A DNA stretch of 64,000 nt from Indolivaga macrotermitis (GCF_900128985.1 NZ_FQUC01000010.1:106383-170382); one strand, 5' to 3'. Shown: positions 46,562 to 55,703, counted from the first letter of the stretch. Numbers and translations are program-made. Notes: generated by a model not told the origin, from the sequence alone.

Positions 46562-46605
46562 GTGGTCCCACCTGGGCTTGAACCAGGGACCCCCTGATTA
46601 TGAGT
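46562..46605. repeat. attR (44-bp direct repeat within the intact tRNA-Met gene)
   Basis: Same 44 bp as attL (30696-30739). Here it is joined to the 5' half of the tRNA, so the gene stays functional after insertion. Confidence 0.9.
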
Positions 46606-46636
46606 CAGATGCTCTAACCAACTGAGCTATAGGACC
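46563..46636 (-). tRNA. tRNA-Met (CAT), integration target
   Basis: 74-nt cloverleaf on the minus strand: acceptor GGTCCTA pairs with TGGGACC (one G-T), D arm with GCTCAGTTGGTTAGAGC, anticodon loop CTCATAA with CAT at the expected place, T arm CCTGG-TTCAAGC-CCAGG, discriminator A. No CCA is encoded. CAT could be elongator Met or a lysidine-modified Ile tRNA; it lacks the initiator-type CGGG start, and I call it Met. The island is integrated at its 3' half. Confidence 0.93.
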
Positions 46637-46740
46637 TGATTTTCGGCGGTTAACCCGAAATCGGATGCAATATTACTGCTTTTTGTTTATATATGCAAGT
46701 TCTGGAAGAAAAAGCTTTTCGGAAAATAACTAATAGAAAA

Positions 46741-46769
46741 GAAAACCTGTACTTTAGATACAGGTTTTC
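46741..46769 (-). terminator. Terminator at the end of the ilv operon (after ilvC)
   Basis: Perfect 11-bp stem GAAAACCTGTA / TACAGGTTTTC (46741-46751 and 46759-46769) with a 7-nt loop, 25 bp after the ilvC stop on the minus strand. Confidence 0.85.
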
Positions 46770-46793
46770 AGTATCTTATTTATCAGAATAAAA

Positions 46794-47840
46794 TTAGTTA
46801 TTCTCAGGACGAAGTTTTCTTACAACTTCACCCGTACGCCACATTTCGCTTTCGCGAAGAGCTTTCAGTTCTTCTTCCAGTTTCTCACGATAGTCTGTTT
46901 TAGAGTTTGTATCGATAGAGCGTTGAGCCTCATTTCCGTTAGCAACTTCCGAATATAGTTTAGCGAAAACTGGTTTTGTTGCATCGTGGAAAGGTCCCAT
47001 CCAGTCTAATGCTCCACGTTGAGCTGTAGTAGAACAGTTTGCATACATCCAGTCCATTCCTTTTTCTGCGAAAAGAGGCATCAATGATTGAGTAAGCTCT
47101 TCTACAGTTTCATTAAATGCTTCAGATGGAGAGTGTCCGTTCTCACGAAGAACTTCGTATTGAGCAAGAAGGATACCTTGAATAGCACCCATCAATGTTC
47201 CGCGCTCACCAGTTAAGTCAGAATATACCTCACGTTTGAAATCTGTTTCGAACAAGTATCCCGATCCTACACCGATTCCTAATGCAATTGTACGTTCTTT
47301 AGCACGTCCTGTAGCATCTTGGAATACTGCATAGCTTGAGTTCAAACCGCGTCCTTCAAGGAACATGCGGCGAAGGCTAGTACCCGATCCTTTAGGAGCA
47401 ACAAGGATAACATCTACATCAGCAGGAGGGATAATACCTGTACGCTCTTTGTAGGTGATGCCAAAACCATGAGAGAAATATAATGCTTTACCTGCTGTCA
47501 AATGAGGTTTAAGTCGAGGCCATACTTCGATTTGGGCAGCATCCGATAACAGGTACTGAATGATTGTTCCTTTAGCTGCAGCTTCTTCGATATCGAATAG
47601 TGTTTCTCCCGGAACCCAACCATCAGCGATTGCTTTTTCCCAGGTTTTACCACCTTTGCGTTGACCGATAATTACATTGAATCCGTTGTCTCTAAGATTA
47701 AGAGCCTGTCCCGGACCTTGAACTCCATAGCCGATTACAGCAATAGTTTCGTTTTTAAGAACTTCTCTTGCTTTTTCTAAAGGGAACTCTTCGCGGGTAG
47801 CTACCTGTTCGGTAACTCCACCAAAATTCATTTCTGCCAT
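46794..47840 (-). CDS. ilvC: Ketol-acid reductoisomerase
   Basis: 348 residues, the short class I length. The NADPH Rossmann motif is GYGVQGPGQALNLRDNG; the Mg-binding and catalytic helices are ETDFKREVYSDLTGERGTLMGAIQG and TVEELTQSLMPL. It converts 2-acetolactate or 2-aceto-2-hydroxybutyrate to the dihydroxy acids in the Val/Leu/Ile pathway. It is the last gene of the ilv run, 46 bp after the acyltransferase. It may also be expressed from sites within 48561-48818. Confidence 0.98.
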   Translation of the reverse strand: MAEMNFGGVTEQVATREEFPLEKAREVLKNETIAVIGYGVQGPGQALNLRDNGFNVIIGQRKGGKTWEKAIADGWVPGETLFDIEEAAAKGTIIQYLLSDAAQIEVWPRLKPHLTAGKALYFSHGFGITYKERTGIIPPADVDVILVAPKGSGTSLRRMFLEGRGLNSSYAVFQDATGRAKERTIALGIGVGSGYLFETDFKREVYSDLTGERGTLMGAIQGILLAQYEVLRENGHSPSEAFNETVEELTQSLMPLFAEKGMDWMYANCSTTAQRGALDWMGPFHDATKPVFAKLYSEVANGNEAQRSIDTNSKTDYREKLEEELKALRESEMWRTGEVVRKLRPENN

Positions 47841-47886
47841 TTCGTGTTTTTTTAATTTTTTGATTAGAAATATATGAATTATTTAT

Positions 47887-48561
47887 TTAGTCTTTTATAT
47901 GGTCATACGACCAGTTTACGTTTGTCTTTATAACTTTCGCCGGAATACCCGCAGCAACAGTATTGGGAGGAACGTCCTTTGTAACGATAGAACGGGTGCC
48001 TACAATAGAATTATCTCCAAGAGTGACTCCTTTTAATATCGATACCATAGCACCCACCCAGACATGTTTACCTATCAATATGCTTTGAGGTTTATTTATC
48101 CGCTTGTTGCTTTCGGTATCTATAATAGAATGCGAATCGCTGGTTCTGACCTCTACCTGATAGGAGAACAAACTATCGTCTCCGACCGTGATAGACTGAT
48201 TGTCTTCAATTGCGGCAAAACTGGCATCCATTACTTTTACACGGTCCCCCAGAGTAATCCGGTTGTTGCAGCCTTCTATCCAGAGAACTCCGCCTTCGAA
48301 GCCGCAACCGTTGCCGAGGCGGATAGTATTGTTGTTGCCAACTATTACGATCCGGGCATTAGATACAGTTGTGTATTTCCCGATAATGATTGTATTATTA
48401 TTTCCGATCACTTTTTGGGTTACCTTATAGAACCGCCCCTGATTGTCGATCTTAATATTGTCCCCTTGAATCCATTTTTTACGGTTTGCCCTGTCTAACT
48501 TAATTTTATAAGTGAGATTACGGATGAAGGAACTTTTATATAAGATTTCTTTAATACTCAT
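47887..48561 (-). CDS. Hexapeptide-repeat acyltransferase (left-handed beta-helix)
   Basis: 224 residues. After a basic N-terminus (about 1-45), the body consists of hexapeptide repeats (VIGNNNTIIIGKYTTVSNARIVIVGNNNTIRLGNG and further turns) that form a left-handed beta-helix, ending with the CatB/WbbJ-type tail ILIGKHVWVGAMVSILKGVTLG, GTRSIVTKDVPPNTVAAGIPAKVI. The H in SDSHSII is a possible catalytic His. Such enzymes O- or N-acetylate sugars. It sits between the thioesterase and ilvC, where it has no clear link to amino acid synthesis. Confidence 0.85.
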   Translation of the reverse strand: MSIKEILYKSSFIRNLTYKIKLDRANRKKWIQGDNIKIDNQGRFYKVTQKVIGNNNTIIIGKYTTVSNARIVIVGNNNTIRLGNGCGFEGGVLWIEGCNNRITLGDRVKVMDASFAAIEDNQSITVGDDSLFSYQVEVRTSDSHSIIDTESNKRINKPQSILIGKHVWVGAMVSILKGVTLGDNSIVGTRSIVTKDVPPNTVAAGIPAKVIKTNVNWSYDHIKD

Positions 48562-48650
48562 TTTTTAATTTAGTTCTTAAAGATACATTCTTTAATCGAA
48601 AAACCGCATAAAGTGATAAATGGTAGTGCAAAGTAAACAAAAGTTACATG

Positions 48651-48741
48651 AAAAGTGACAAAAAAGTGACACCTGTCACCTTTTTATTTCTTTATCTGAC
48701 AGTCGTTTCGATGCAAAAAAGTGACACGTAACATAAGTTAC
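48651..48741. promoter_or_regulatory. Cluster of GTGACA/GTAAC palindromes
   Basis: In the 257-bp gap between the thioesterase and acyltransferase genes: AAAAGTGACA at 48651-48660, palindrome GTGACA-cc-TGTCAC at 48666-48679, GTGACA at 48721-48726, and GTAAC-ataa-GTTAC at 48728-48741. These look like operator sites for a dimeric regulator that controls the downstream acyltransferase-ilvC part. No regulator is identified. Confidence 0.45.
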
Positions 48742-48818
48742 ATTCATTTTTATTTTTCTTTCCGGTTATTCGAGGATGCATTTCTTTAATAGATAAAAAC
48801 TTTACGTGCTCCCTGTTT

Positions 48819-49565
48819 TTACTGCCATGTTACCTTTGCAGAACAGATAGTGCGGTCGTTGTCCCTCATTTCGAGCATATATACACCTTCGGATATTTCT
48901 TTTTCGAATATACCGAGTTCCGAGCCATATTTACCCTCCGTGATATAGTTGATCTCGAAGCCCTTTATCTCTTTCTGCTGATAAAGTTCGAGAGGAAATA
49001 TGTCGACAAAATGTTCGATATATTTCATACTATTGAGGTGTTTGTTGATATCTATATCGCTGTATTTGACCGTGAAGTCCGTGATATGTCCGGCATCCTT
49101 CGATAGTGGTAGCTTTCCGGCACTTTCAATTGGGCATTCCTTATCGGTTCTGAAATCAGACAAACCTTCCAACTCCAGTACATTGGTCGGACGACGGGTT
49201 TGCAGGTCGATAGATGCCCAAAGTGAGCGGGCATACCCGAAATAATTCCCGTTCTGGTCTTCGAATGCAAAACACCGCTCGGTAAATAGTTTATTCAAAT
49301 CCGATACCCATGTATGTAATTTAATCTGGGTATCGTTCGACGGATATTCAGATAGCTGGATATTCATTCTGGTCAAAACCCATACCCGTTGCTTACTGAT
49401 CATCGAGGAGTATCCGAATCCACGTTCTTCGGCATGCTGTGTCGCTGCCTGAAGCATAAAGCCACCCAGCATAGGTAGGGTTGCCTTTCCCCGGAAATCC
49501 GATAAGTAAGCGTCTATTGTATAAGTGAATGTCCCTGTTTTCTCCATTTGGGAATGCTTATTCAT
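48819..49565 (-). CDS. Acyl-ACP thioesterase
   Basis: 248 residues with two hotdog folds, as in bacterial FatA/FatB-type thioesterases: FTYTIDAYLSDFRGKATLPMLGGFMLQAATQHAEERGFG in the first half and FTVKYSDIDINKHLNSMKYIEHFVD in the second, with the catalytic asparagine/histidine pair in NKHLNSMKY. It hydrolyses acyl-ACP to free fatty acids. Its start overlaps the ilvN stop by 8 bp, so it is translated with the branched-chain genes, perhaps linked to branched-chain fatty acid balance. Confidence 0.9.
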   Translation of the reverse strand: MNKHSQMEKTGTFTYTIDAYLSDFRGKATLPMLGGFMLQAATQHAEERGFGYSSMISKQRVWVLTRMNIQLSEYPSNDTQIKLHTWVSDLNKLFTERCFAFEDQNGNYFGYARSLWASIDLQTRRPTNVLELEGLSDFRTDKECPIESAGKLPLSKDAGHITDFTVKYSDIDINKHLNSMKYIEHFVDIFPLELYQQKEIKGFEINYITEGKYGSELGIFEKEISEGVYMLEMRDNDRTICSAKVTWQ

Positions 49566-50112
49566 TAAGTCTGTTTTGTTTTCTTTCTATGTCTTTCAAC
49601 ATATCACTCAGGCGTTCTATTTTCGATTTGGTAATGGCTATCCGTCCCGAACGGATAAACTGTAATACCCCGATTGTTTTGCTCAACTCATCGAAGAGAG
49701 CCTGAGTTTCGGCGTGATGGCCTGTTTTATGCAATACTACGCAATTTTCGTTGATTTCAAGAATTTTGGCATTATATTTCCTTATTAGCTGTTCTACCGT
49801 GCCCATCTTTAAAAAATCGGGAGTAGAAAGCTTATACAGGGCAATTTCCTGATGTATCAATTCTTCATCTGTGTTGAAGTATGCTTTCAGTACATCTATG
49901 CGCTTATCGATTTGCTTTACAACCTTTTCGATCATATCACGGTCGGTAAAGATCGTAATCGTAAATTTATGAATACCCGGCAGTGCCGAAGGTGAAACCG
50001 ACAAGGTCTCGATATTCAGCTGGCGGCGGGTAAAAACACTAGTTACCTGACCGAGTAAGCCTACTGTGTTTTCGGAAAAAATGGTTACTGTATATAATGT
50101 TTTTTCTTCCAT
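49558..50112 (-). CDS. ilvN: Acetolactate synthase small (regulatory) subunit
   Basis: 184 residues: an N-terminal ACT domain (YTVTIFSENTVGLLGQVTSVFTRRQLNIETLSVSPS) that binds valine for feedback inhibition, and a C-terminal domain (LYKLSTPDFLKMGTVEQLIRKYNAKILEI ...) as in IlvH/IlvN. It activates the catalytic subunit IlvB. It is 45 bp after the small lipoprotein gene rather than directly after ilvB, and overlaps the thioesterase by 8 bp. Confidence 0.95.
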   Translation of the reverse strand: MEEKTLYTVTIFSENTVGLLGQVTSVFTRRQLNIETLSVSPSALPGIHKFTITIFTDRDMIEKVVKQIDKRIDVLKAYFNTDEELIHQEIALYKLSTPDFLKMGTVEQLIRKYNAKILEINENCVVLHKTGHHAETQALFDELSKTIGVLQFIRSGRIAITKSKIERLSDMLKDIERKQNRLNE

Positions 50113-50157
50113 AATTTGTTTGATCTTAATAACATATTATTAAATATAAAATCTATC

Positions 50158-50637
50158 CTATGGCAAGCCTTTCCAATACCTGATATCTAAACTACTGAGA
50201 AGAACCTGTTCGATATGTGCATCCGAAACAATGGTATCCGAGCGAAAAGGTGTATTTCCTAAATTCCAGACTCTTTTCCATTCCGATTTTTCGGAATTAT
50301 AGAGTTCCACTCTATATAACGGGTTGCCTACCGAGTCTTTCTCATTGCTTAAAAGGACAGTTATTTTCCGGGTACCATCCAAAAGGTTACTTTCAGGTAA
50401 TGTCTCTGCCATATTGAATTTGTATATAATAGAGTCTTTCTGTCCTTCGGTACTTGCATAATTATAGACAGTATCCCGCCGGTTTTCGAGACTCTTTTCA
50501 ATGGCATTTTTTATTCCTGCAGGTAAATTCTGGGTTTCGATATACAAATTCCGGATTTCGTATGGACTTTTATTCTCTTGGCAAGAAGCGAGTCCGGCGA
50601 TGGTTAGAATTTGTATAAGCAACCGTAATTTACTCAT
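50158..50637 (-). CDS. Small lipoprotein inserted between ilvB and ilvN
   Basis: 159 residues with a lipoprotein signal peptide (lipobox LASCQE, Cys19). The body has a beta-rich pattern (YRVELYNSEKSEWKRVWNLG) without a recognised family. Its ATG overlaps the end of ilvB by 8 bp, and ilvN follows after 45 bp, so it is cotranscribed with the Ilv enzymes although it should be in the envelope. No link to the pathway is known to me. Confidence 0.7.
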   Translation of the reverse strand: MSKLRLLIQILTIAGLASCQENKSPYEIRNLYIETQNLPAGIKNAIEKSLENRRDTVYNYASTEGQKDSIIYKFNMAETLPESNLLDGTRKITVLLSNEKDSVGNPLYRVELYNSEKSEWKRVWNLGNTPFRSDTIVSDAHIEQVLLSSLDIRYWKGLP

Positions 50638-52327
50638 CTCCTAACAGAATATTTGTGACACAAGTTCCCGCCGGAACCATCGGGTAAACCATCCCTTTTG
50701 CTTCTACATCAACATCTAACAGATACGACCCCGGATGATTGAGCATTTCGGTTATTGCAGCATCTATATCTTCCCGTTTATCTACTTTTCGGGCAGGAAT
50801 ATTATAGGCTTGCGCGATTTTTACAAAATCGGGGTTCTTCATTACTGTTTCCGAATATCTTTCGTCGAAGAATAATTCTTGCCATTGACGAACCATACCT
50901 AGAAAATGGTTATTAAGGATTACTATTTTTACGTTGATATCATATTGCATAATAGTTCCGAGCTCCTGAATGGTCATCTGGATACCCCCGTCGCCAACGA
51001 ACAGGCAAACAGTACGGCCGGGTGCTCCTACTTTAGCACCGATAGCTGCCGGAAGCCCGAATCCCATAGTACCTAACCCTCCCGAAGTTACAACACTCCG
51101 AGTCTGTTGGTACTTGAAATAACGTACACCCATCATCTGGTGCTGTCCTACATCGGTTACAAGTACGGCATCATTGTTTGTTGCTTCGGATATTTTATTA
51201 ATAACTTCACCCATTTTCAAATTGCCGGATTCGGGATAAAGCTCGTTTTTGATCACAACATTGTATTCTCTTTCGTAACAAGCCCTGAATTCACTTAGCC
51301 ATTCGGGATATTTTTTTTCTTTGATAAGTTTGGTAATAGCCGGTAATGTATCTTTTACATCTCCGTAAACACGTGCTGTGGCTTTTACGTTCTTATTTAT
51401 CTCGGCAAGATCGATGTCGAAATGGATAACTTTTGCCTGCTTAGCATATGTATTCAGGTCTCCTGTTACACGGTCGTCAAAACGCATGCCAATAGCGATA
51501 AGCACATCACATTCGTTTGTTTTCAGGTTAGGACCTATATTGCCGTGCATTCCCAGCATACCTACATTCTGTGGATGGTCACTAGGCAATGACGATAAGC
51601 CTAGTACAGTAAATGCCGAAGGTATACCGCTCTTTTCGATAAATGCTACCAGCTCTTTTTCTGCTTCCCCGAGTATAACTCCTTGTCCGATCAGTGCTAA
51701 TGGATTTTTCGCATCATTGATTATTTGTGCGGCAACTTCAATCTCTTTTGAGTTGACTTCGGGTTTGGGCTGATAACTTCTTATGAAAGTTGTTTTTTCG
51801 TAATGATAATCCAATAAGCCGTTTTGGGCATCTTTGGTGATATCTAAAACTACGGGTCCGGGACGTCCTGATGAAGCTATGTAAAACGCTCGTGCTACAG
51901 CAGTCGGGATATCTTCCGCCCGTCTGATCTGATAAGCCCATTTCGTAATCGGTTGGGTGATACCTACTACATCTGCTTCCTGAAAAGCATCACTGCCCAG
52001 TAGTGATGATACTACCTGTCCGGTAACTACTACCAGCGGAGTACTGTCTATCATTGCATCTGCAATACCTGTAACGGTATTGGTGGCTCCGGGGCCCGAT
52101 GTAACGAATGCTACTCCTACTTTGCCCGATGTACGGGCATATCCCTGTGCGGCATGGGTTGCTCCCTGCTCGTGACGTACCAATATATGTTTGATCTGCT
52201 CTTTGTAATCGTATATGGTGTCGAATATGGGCATAATTGCACCTCCCGGATATCCGAAGATGGTATCAACCCCTTCTTGTATAAGCGACCGGATCAGTGC
52301 TTCCCGTCCTGTTATTTCTTGTCCCAT
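50630..52327 (-). CDS. ilvB: Acetolactate synthase large (catalytic) subunit
   Basis: 565 residues with all three thiamine-enzyme domains. E53 in RHEQGATHAAQGYAR activates the cofactor; the TPP/Mg motif is GDGGIQMTIQELGTI ending in LNN. It joins two pyruvates, or pyruvate and 2-ketobutyrate. It is 36 bp downstream of the MDR gene in the ilv operon. It keeps the FAD-binding middle domain with the usual TGPGATN and GDAFQEADVVGIT stretches. Confidence 0.97.
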   Translation of the reverse strand: MGQEITGREALIRSLIQEGVDTIFGYPGGAIMPIFDTIYDYKEQIKHILVRHEQGATHAAQGYARTSGKVGVAFVTSGPGATNTVTGIADAMIDSTPLVVVTGQVVSSLLGSDAFQEADVVGITQPITKWAYQIRRAEDIPTAVARAFYIASSGRPGPVVLDITKDAQNGLLDYHYEKTTFIRSYQPKPEVNSKEIEVAAQIINDAKNPLALIGQGVILGEAEKELVAFIEKSGIPSAFTVLGLSSLPSDHPQNVGMLGMHGNIGPNLKTNECDVLIAIGMRFDDRVTGDLNTYAKQAKVIHFDIDLAEINKNVKATARVYGDVKDTLPAITKLIKEKKYPEWLSEFRACYEREYNVVIKNELYPESGNLKMGEVINKISEATNNDAVLVTDVGQHQMMGVRYFKYQQTRSVVTSGGLGTMGFGLPAAIGAKVGAPGRTVCLFVGDGGIQMTIQELGTIMQYDINVKIVILNNHFLGMVRQWQELFFDERYSETVMKNPDFVKIAQAYNIPARKVDKREDIDAAITEMLNHPGSYLLDVDVEAKGMVYPMVPAGTCVTNILLGDE

Positions 52328-52363
52328 GATTTTAAATTTATATAGCGAATAATAAATTTCAGT

Positions 52364-53350
52364 TTATATAGATACCAGATATTTGGTCTGGCTATGATTT
52401 CGTTTCATCTCAGCGAGATGTGCCGGTAGTTGGTCGAATCCTGCGACCGAGTTTTCTCTTAACTTTAAGACTCCTGCTCCGATTTTATCAAGTAACATCT
52501 TTCCGTCTTCGATAAGTTGTGCTATCTGTTTCGGCGATGCATATTTGTGATATGCTCCTAATGCTACTTCGTGCAACGAAATGCAAGTGCTGAAAGCCCG
52601 TACAGGATTCTGCTCGACTCGGTCTTGTATAGCTACGAGGTGCCCGTAATAACCTAGCATTGTTCCTAGTCCCGAGGCGTGTAACCCATTTACTGTATCG
52701 AAGGCTGCATCGAATAAATTACCGTGTAATGAATCAAGCATTTCCGTTTTCCAATCGGGGCTATTATAATCTATTGCTGCGGATACTCCCATCTGTAAAA
52801 ACTCCTGATGATGTTTCGGGCTTGCCGTTACATATACTTTTGCATTTTCGTGAAGTAGGAGTTGCGTCAAAAAGTAGCCGACCGAACCTCCTGCACCACT
52901 GACAAGTACTGTTTTTCCGGCAAGATGGGGAATCTTACTGAAAGCCTGCCATGCAGTAAGAGAAGGGCAGGGAAAGGCCGCCGCCGTAATATCACTGACT
53001 TTGTCGGGGACAGATATTAGCGCATGTCCCGGTACGATAGTATGTGTACCGAAACTTCCGTCTTTCGACAGGTTTGTATGGTAGCATACTCTTGTTCCGG
53101 TTCTGAGATGAGACATTTTCTTTCCCGTTTGTAGGATTATCCCCATGCCATCTACTCCCGGAACAAATCCCGGTTGCCATTCCGGATGTCCCCATTCAAT
53201 CAGTTTCCAGTCTACAGGGTTTAGCCCGATTACACAATTTTGTATGAGAACTTCGTCGTTACCCAGAGTACGAACCTCTTTCTCTGCTAAAACGAGTTCG
53301 GTCGGTTCTCCCTTGTGTTGCCACGTCCACGATTTTGCTGTCATATTCAT
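52364..53350 (-). CDS. Zinc-free medium-chain (quinone oxidoreductase-like) dehydrogenase
   Basis: 328 residues of the MDR superfamily: GroES-like N-terminus (NCVIGLNPVDWKLIEWG, FVPGVDGMGIIL), then a Rossmann domain with VLVSGAGGSVGYFLTQLLLHENAKVYVTAS. The cysteines for structural zinc are absent, so it belongs with NADPH-dependent quinone/enone reductases. It sits between the VOC gene and ilvB (gaps 52 and 36 bp) and is probably cotranscribed. Its substrate and its link to branched-chain synthesis are unknown. Confidence 0.87.
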   Translation of the reverse strand: MNMTAKSWTWQHKGEPTELVLAEKEVRTLGNDEVLIQNCVIGLNPVDWKLIEWGHPEWQPGFVPGVDGMGIILQTGKKMSHLRTGTRVCYHTNLSKDGSFGTHTIVPGHALISVPDKVSDITAAAFPCPSLTAWQAFSKIPHLAGKTVLVSGAGGSVGYFLTQLLLHENAKVYVTASPKHHQEFLQMGVSAAIDYNSPDWKTEMLDSLHGNLFDAAFDTVNGLHASGLGTMLGYYGHLVAIQDRVEQNPVRAFSTCISLHEVALGAYHKYASPKQIAQLIEDGKMLLDKIGAGVLKLRENSVAGFDQLPAHLAEMKRNHSQTKYLVSI

Positions 53351-53402
53351 ATATTCATTTGAGAAATATAGCTTTAAGGCTTTTATCTATACGGAAGCAA
53401 AT

Positions 53403-53843
53403 TTATAAGTCATTCTCTTCCAATAGCTCGATGATTTCACCATTAAGCCCTTCGACTAAAGCGTTACGTACAATAATAGTTGGGGTCCCACCTAAATCAA
53501 CGGACATCGGCGATAGTATAGACTTTGCACCCAATAAGATTGCTTTATTATAAATGGCTTCTGCATCTTTTACCGTAAATGCCATATGTAAAATTGAACC
53601 TTGTACAATTTCCTCATTATTCATACGGAGGCGTCCTTGTGCTGCAATATTAGCTTCTTTGTCAAAAATCTCGATGTACGACTGTTCGTCAAATGATTTC
53701 ATCATAACTCCTCTTTTTAGATTAAAAGATGGAATCGACCACTCATGTCTCACCGTGAAGTTAAGGACATTCGTGTAGAAGCTAATCGTTTGATCTACGT
53801 CATTTGCTTTAATAGCTATATGGTGTAATCCTTTTACTTCCAT
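53403..53843 (-). CDS. VOC-family (glyoxalase/dioxygenase-fold) protein
   Basis: 146 residues forming two beta-alpha-beta-beta-beta modules. The first ligand-type motif is GLHHIAIKANDVDQTISFYTNVLNF and the second SILHMAFTVKDAEAIYNKAILLGAK, ending with ALVEGLNGEIIELLEEN. Metal ligands H (in HHIA), H (in LHMAF) and E (in GEIIELLE) are kept, so it is probably a metal-dependent lyase or isomerase. It lies 7 bp after ilvD. Lactoylglutathione lyase or methylmalonyl-CoA epimerase-like activity are options. Confidence 0.87.
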   Translation of the reverse strand: MEVKGLHHIAIKANDVDQTISFYTNVLNFTVRHEWSIPSFNLKRGVMMKSFDEQSYIEIFDKEANIAAQGRLRMNNEEIVQGSILHMAFTVKDAEAIYNKAILLGAKSILSPMSVDLGGTPTIIVRNALVEGLNGEIIELLEENDL

Positions 53844-53850
53844 TCTAAGA

Positions 53851-55680
53851 TTACTCTATTATTCTTACTGCACCTAAATCAGCCGAACTTACCATACTTG
53901 CGTATGCTTTCAATGCTTTTGATATTGTACGGGTACGATTCGGTTTGAATGCCATATTGCCTTTTGCCAATTCTTCATTGCGACGTTTATCCAGTTCTTC
54001 GTTGCTGACTTTGACATTTATAGAACGGTTTGGTATGTCTATTTCTATAATATCGCCATCTTTAACGAGACCGATAGCACCTCCTGATGCGGCTTCGGGT
54101 GAAACATGCCCGATGGAAAGGCCTGATGTCCCTCCTGAGAAGCGTCCGTCTGTAATAAGCGCACATTCTTTACCCAGATGTTTCGATTTGATATATGAAG
54201 TAGGGTAGAGCATCTCCTGCATACCGGGGCCCCCTTTAGGACCTTCGTATGTAATAACCACTACATCGCCCGATTTTACCTGATCTCTTAATATACCTTC
54301 ACAAGCAGCATCCTGCGAATGGAAAACTTTAGCAGTGCCCGAGAATTTAAATATACTCTCATCTACTCCGGCTGTTTTAACAACACAGCCGTCGAGGGCG
54401 ATATTCCCTTTGAGTATAGCAAGCCCACCGTCTTTTGTGTAGGCATGCTCCATGTCGCGGATACATCCGGCTGTGCGGTCTGTATCTAATGTCGGGTAAT
54501 AGCTGTCCTGCGATCCCATTACCAGATTGAACTTGTTTCCGGGAGCCGATTTATAGAGGATTTCAGCGTCCTTATTTATTTCTTTTTTGGTGATGTCGTA
54601 TTTTTCGATTGCCTGAGCCAATGTCAGACCATCTGCACGGTTTACCGAAGTATCGATCAGATTAGCTTTAGCCAGTTCATTCAGAATACTGAGGATACCC
54701 CCTGCACGGTTTACATCTTGTATGTGGTATTTGTCGGTATTAGGTGCAACTTTACAAAGACAAGGCGTCTTGCGTGACAGTTTGTCTATATCGTCCATCG
54801 TGAAGTCTACTTCCGCTTCGTGTGCAATGGCTAATAAGTGCAGGATAGTATTGGTAGATCCACCCATTGCTATATCGAGAGTCATAGAGTTGAGGAAAGC
54901 CTGCTTTGTTGCAATATTACGTGGTAATATAGATGCGTCCCCGTCTCTATAATATTTATAAGCGTTCTCGACAATCAGTTTGGCTGCATCTTTAAATAAT
55001 TTCAAACGGTTTTCGTGAGTGGCTACTATAGTTCCGTTACCGGGTAATGCTAATCCTATAGCTTCATTCAAACAGTTCATTGAGTTAGCCGTGAACATTC
55101 CCGAGCATGATCCACAGGTAGGACATGCAGCCCGTTCGATAGCATTTACTTCTTTATCGGATACCGAACTGTCGGCCGCTTTGATCATTGCATCGATCAG
55201 ATCGAGGTGTTTGTTATCGAGTTCCCCTGCTTCCATAGGTCCTCCTGAGACAAAAATAACAGGAATATTAAGGCGCATGGCAGCCATAAGCATACCGGGG
55301 GTAATTTTGTCACAGTTACTGATACACACCATAGCATCTGCTTTGTGCGCATTAACCATGTATTCGATGCTATCGGCAATGAGGTCACGTGAGGGTAGGG
55401 AGTATAACATCCCATCGTGTCCCATGGCGATTCCGTCGTCGATTGCTATTGTATTAAATTCGGCAGCGAAACATCCAAGTGCTTCTATTTCTGCTTTTAC
55501 TTGCTGTCCTATGTGGTGCAAATGGACGTGGCCAGGTACGAACTGAGTAAAAGAGTTGACTATGGCAATCAACGGTTTGCCCATTTGTTCTTCCTTCATT
55601 CCGTTGGCTCTCCAGAGAGCTCTTGCTCCGGCCATTCTTCGTCCCTGTGTACTGGACGAACTGCGTAATTCGATTCCCAT
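53851..55680 (-). CDS. ilvD: Dihydroxy-acid dehydratase
   Basis: 609 residues, full length. The iron-sulphur and active-site regions are present: [56 protein letters not shown], and the C-terminal [16 protein letters not shown]. It dehydrates the dihydroxy acids to 2-keto acids for Val, Leu and Ile. It is the first enzyme gene after the leader peptide and attenuator (55704-55849). The ATG at 55680 lies 23 bp after the terminator hairpin. Confidence 0.98.
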   Translation of the reverse strand: MGIELRSSSSTQGRRMAGARALWRANGMKEEQMGKPLIAIVNSFTQFVPGHVHLHHIGQQVKAEIEALGCFAAEFNTIAIDDGIAMGHDGMLYSLPSRDLIADSIEYMVNAHKADAMVCISNCDKITPGMLMAAMRLNIPVIFVSGGPMEAGELDNKHLDLIDAMIKAADSSVSDKEVNAIERAACPTCGSCSGMFTANSMNCLNEAIGLALPGNGTIVATHENRLKLFKDAAKLIVENAYKYYRDGDASILPRNIATKQAFLNSMTLDIAMGGSTNTILHLLAIAHEAEVDFTMDDIDKLSRKTPCLCKVAPNTDKYHIQDVNRAGGILSILNELAKANLIDTSVNRADGLTLAQAIEKYDITKKEINKDAEILYKSAPGNKFNLVMGSQDSYYPTLDTDRTAGCIRDMEHAYTKDGGLAILKGNIALDGCVVKTAGVDESIFKFSGTAKVFHSQDAACEGILRDQVKSGDVVVITYEGPKGGPGMQEMLYPTSYIKSKHLGKECALITDGRFSGGTSGLSIGHVSPEAASGGAIGLVKDGDIIEIDIPNRSINVKVSNEELDKRRNEELAKGNMAFKPNRTRTISKALKAYASMVSSADLGAVRIIE

Positions 55681-55703
55681 TGCTATATGTTTTTAAAAGA
55701 AAA

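Larger units (their letters stand above)
30696..46605. mobile_element. Integrated genomic island in tRNA-Met, about 15.9 kb
   Basis: It is bounded by a 44-bp direct repeat that is the 3' half of the tRNA-Met(CAT) gene (30696-30739 and 46562-46605). A tyrosine integrase gene starts 150 bp inside the left end, and the interior is visibly richer in A/T than the flanks. Cargo: a TV-Pol-like polymerase, NUMOD3-like protein, lipoproteins, XRE switch, second tyrosine recombinase, XRE-NADAR, and the NurA/HerA/GHKL/radical-SAM operon. No relaxase, coupling protein, type IV secretion or virion genes were found, so it is probably mobilised by a helper or moves by transduction or natural uptake. Confidence 0.85.

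Noticed and set aside
30696..46605. Island as a prophage or conjugative transposon
   Set aside because: No capsid, terminase, portal, tail, relaxase, TraG/VirD4 or Tra genes are visible. The HerA-like protein has the HerA layout, not that of a coupling ATPase.
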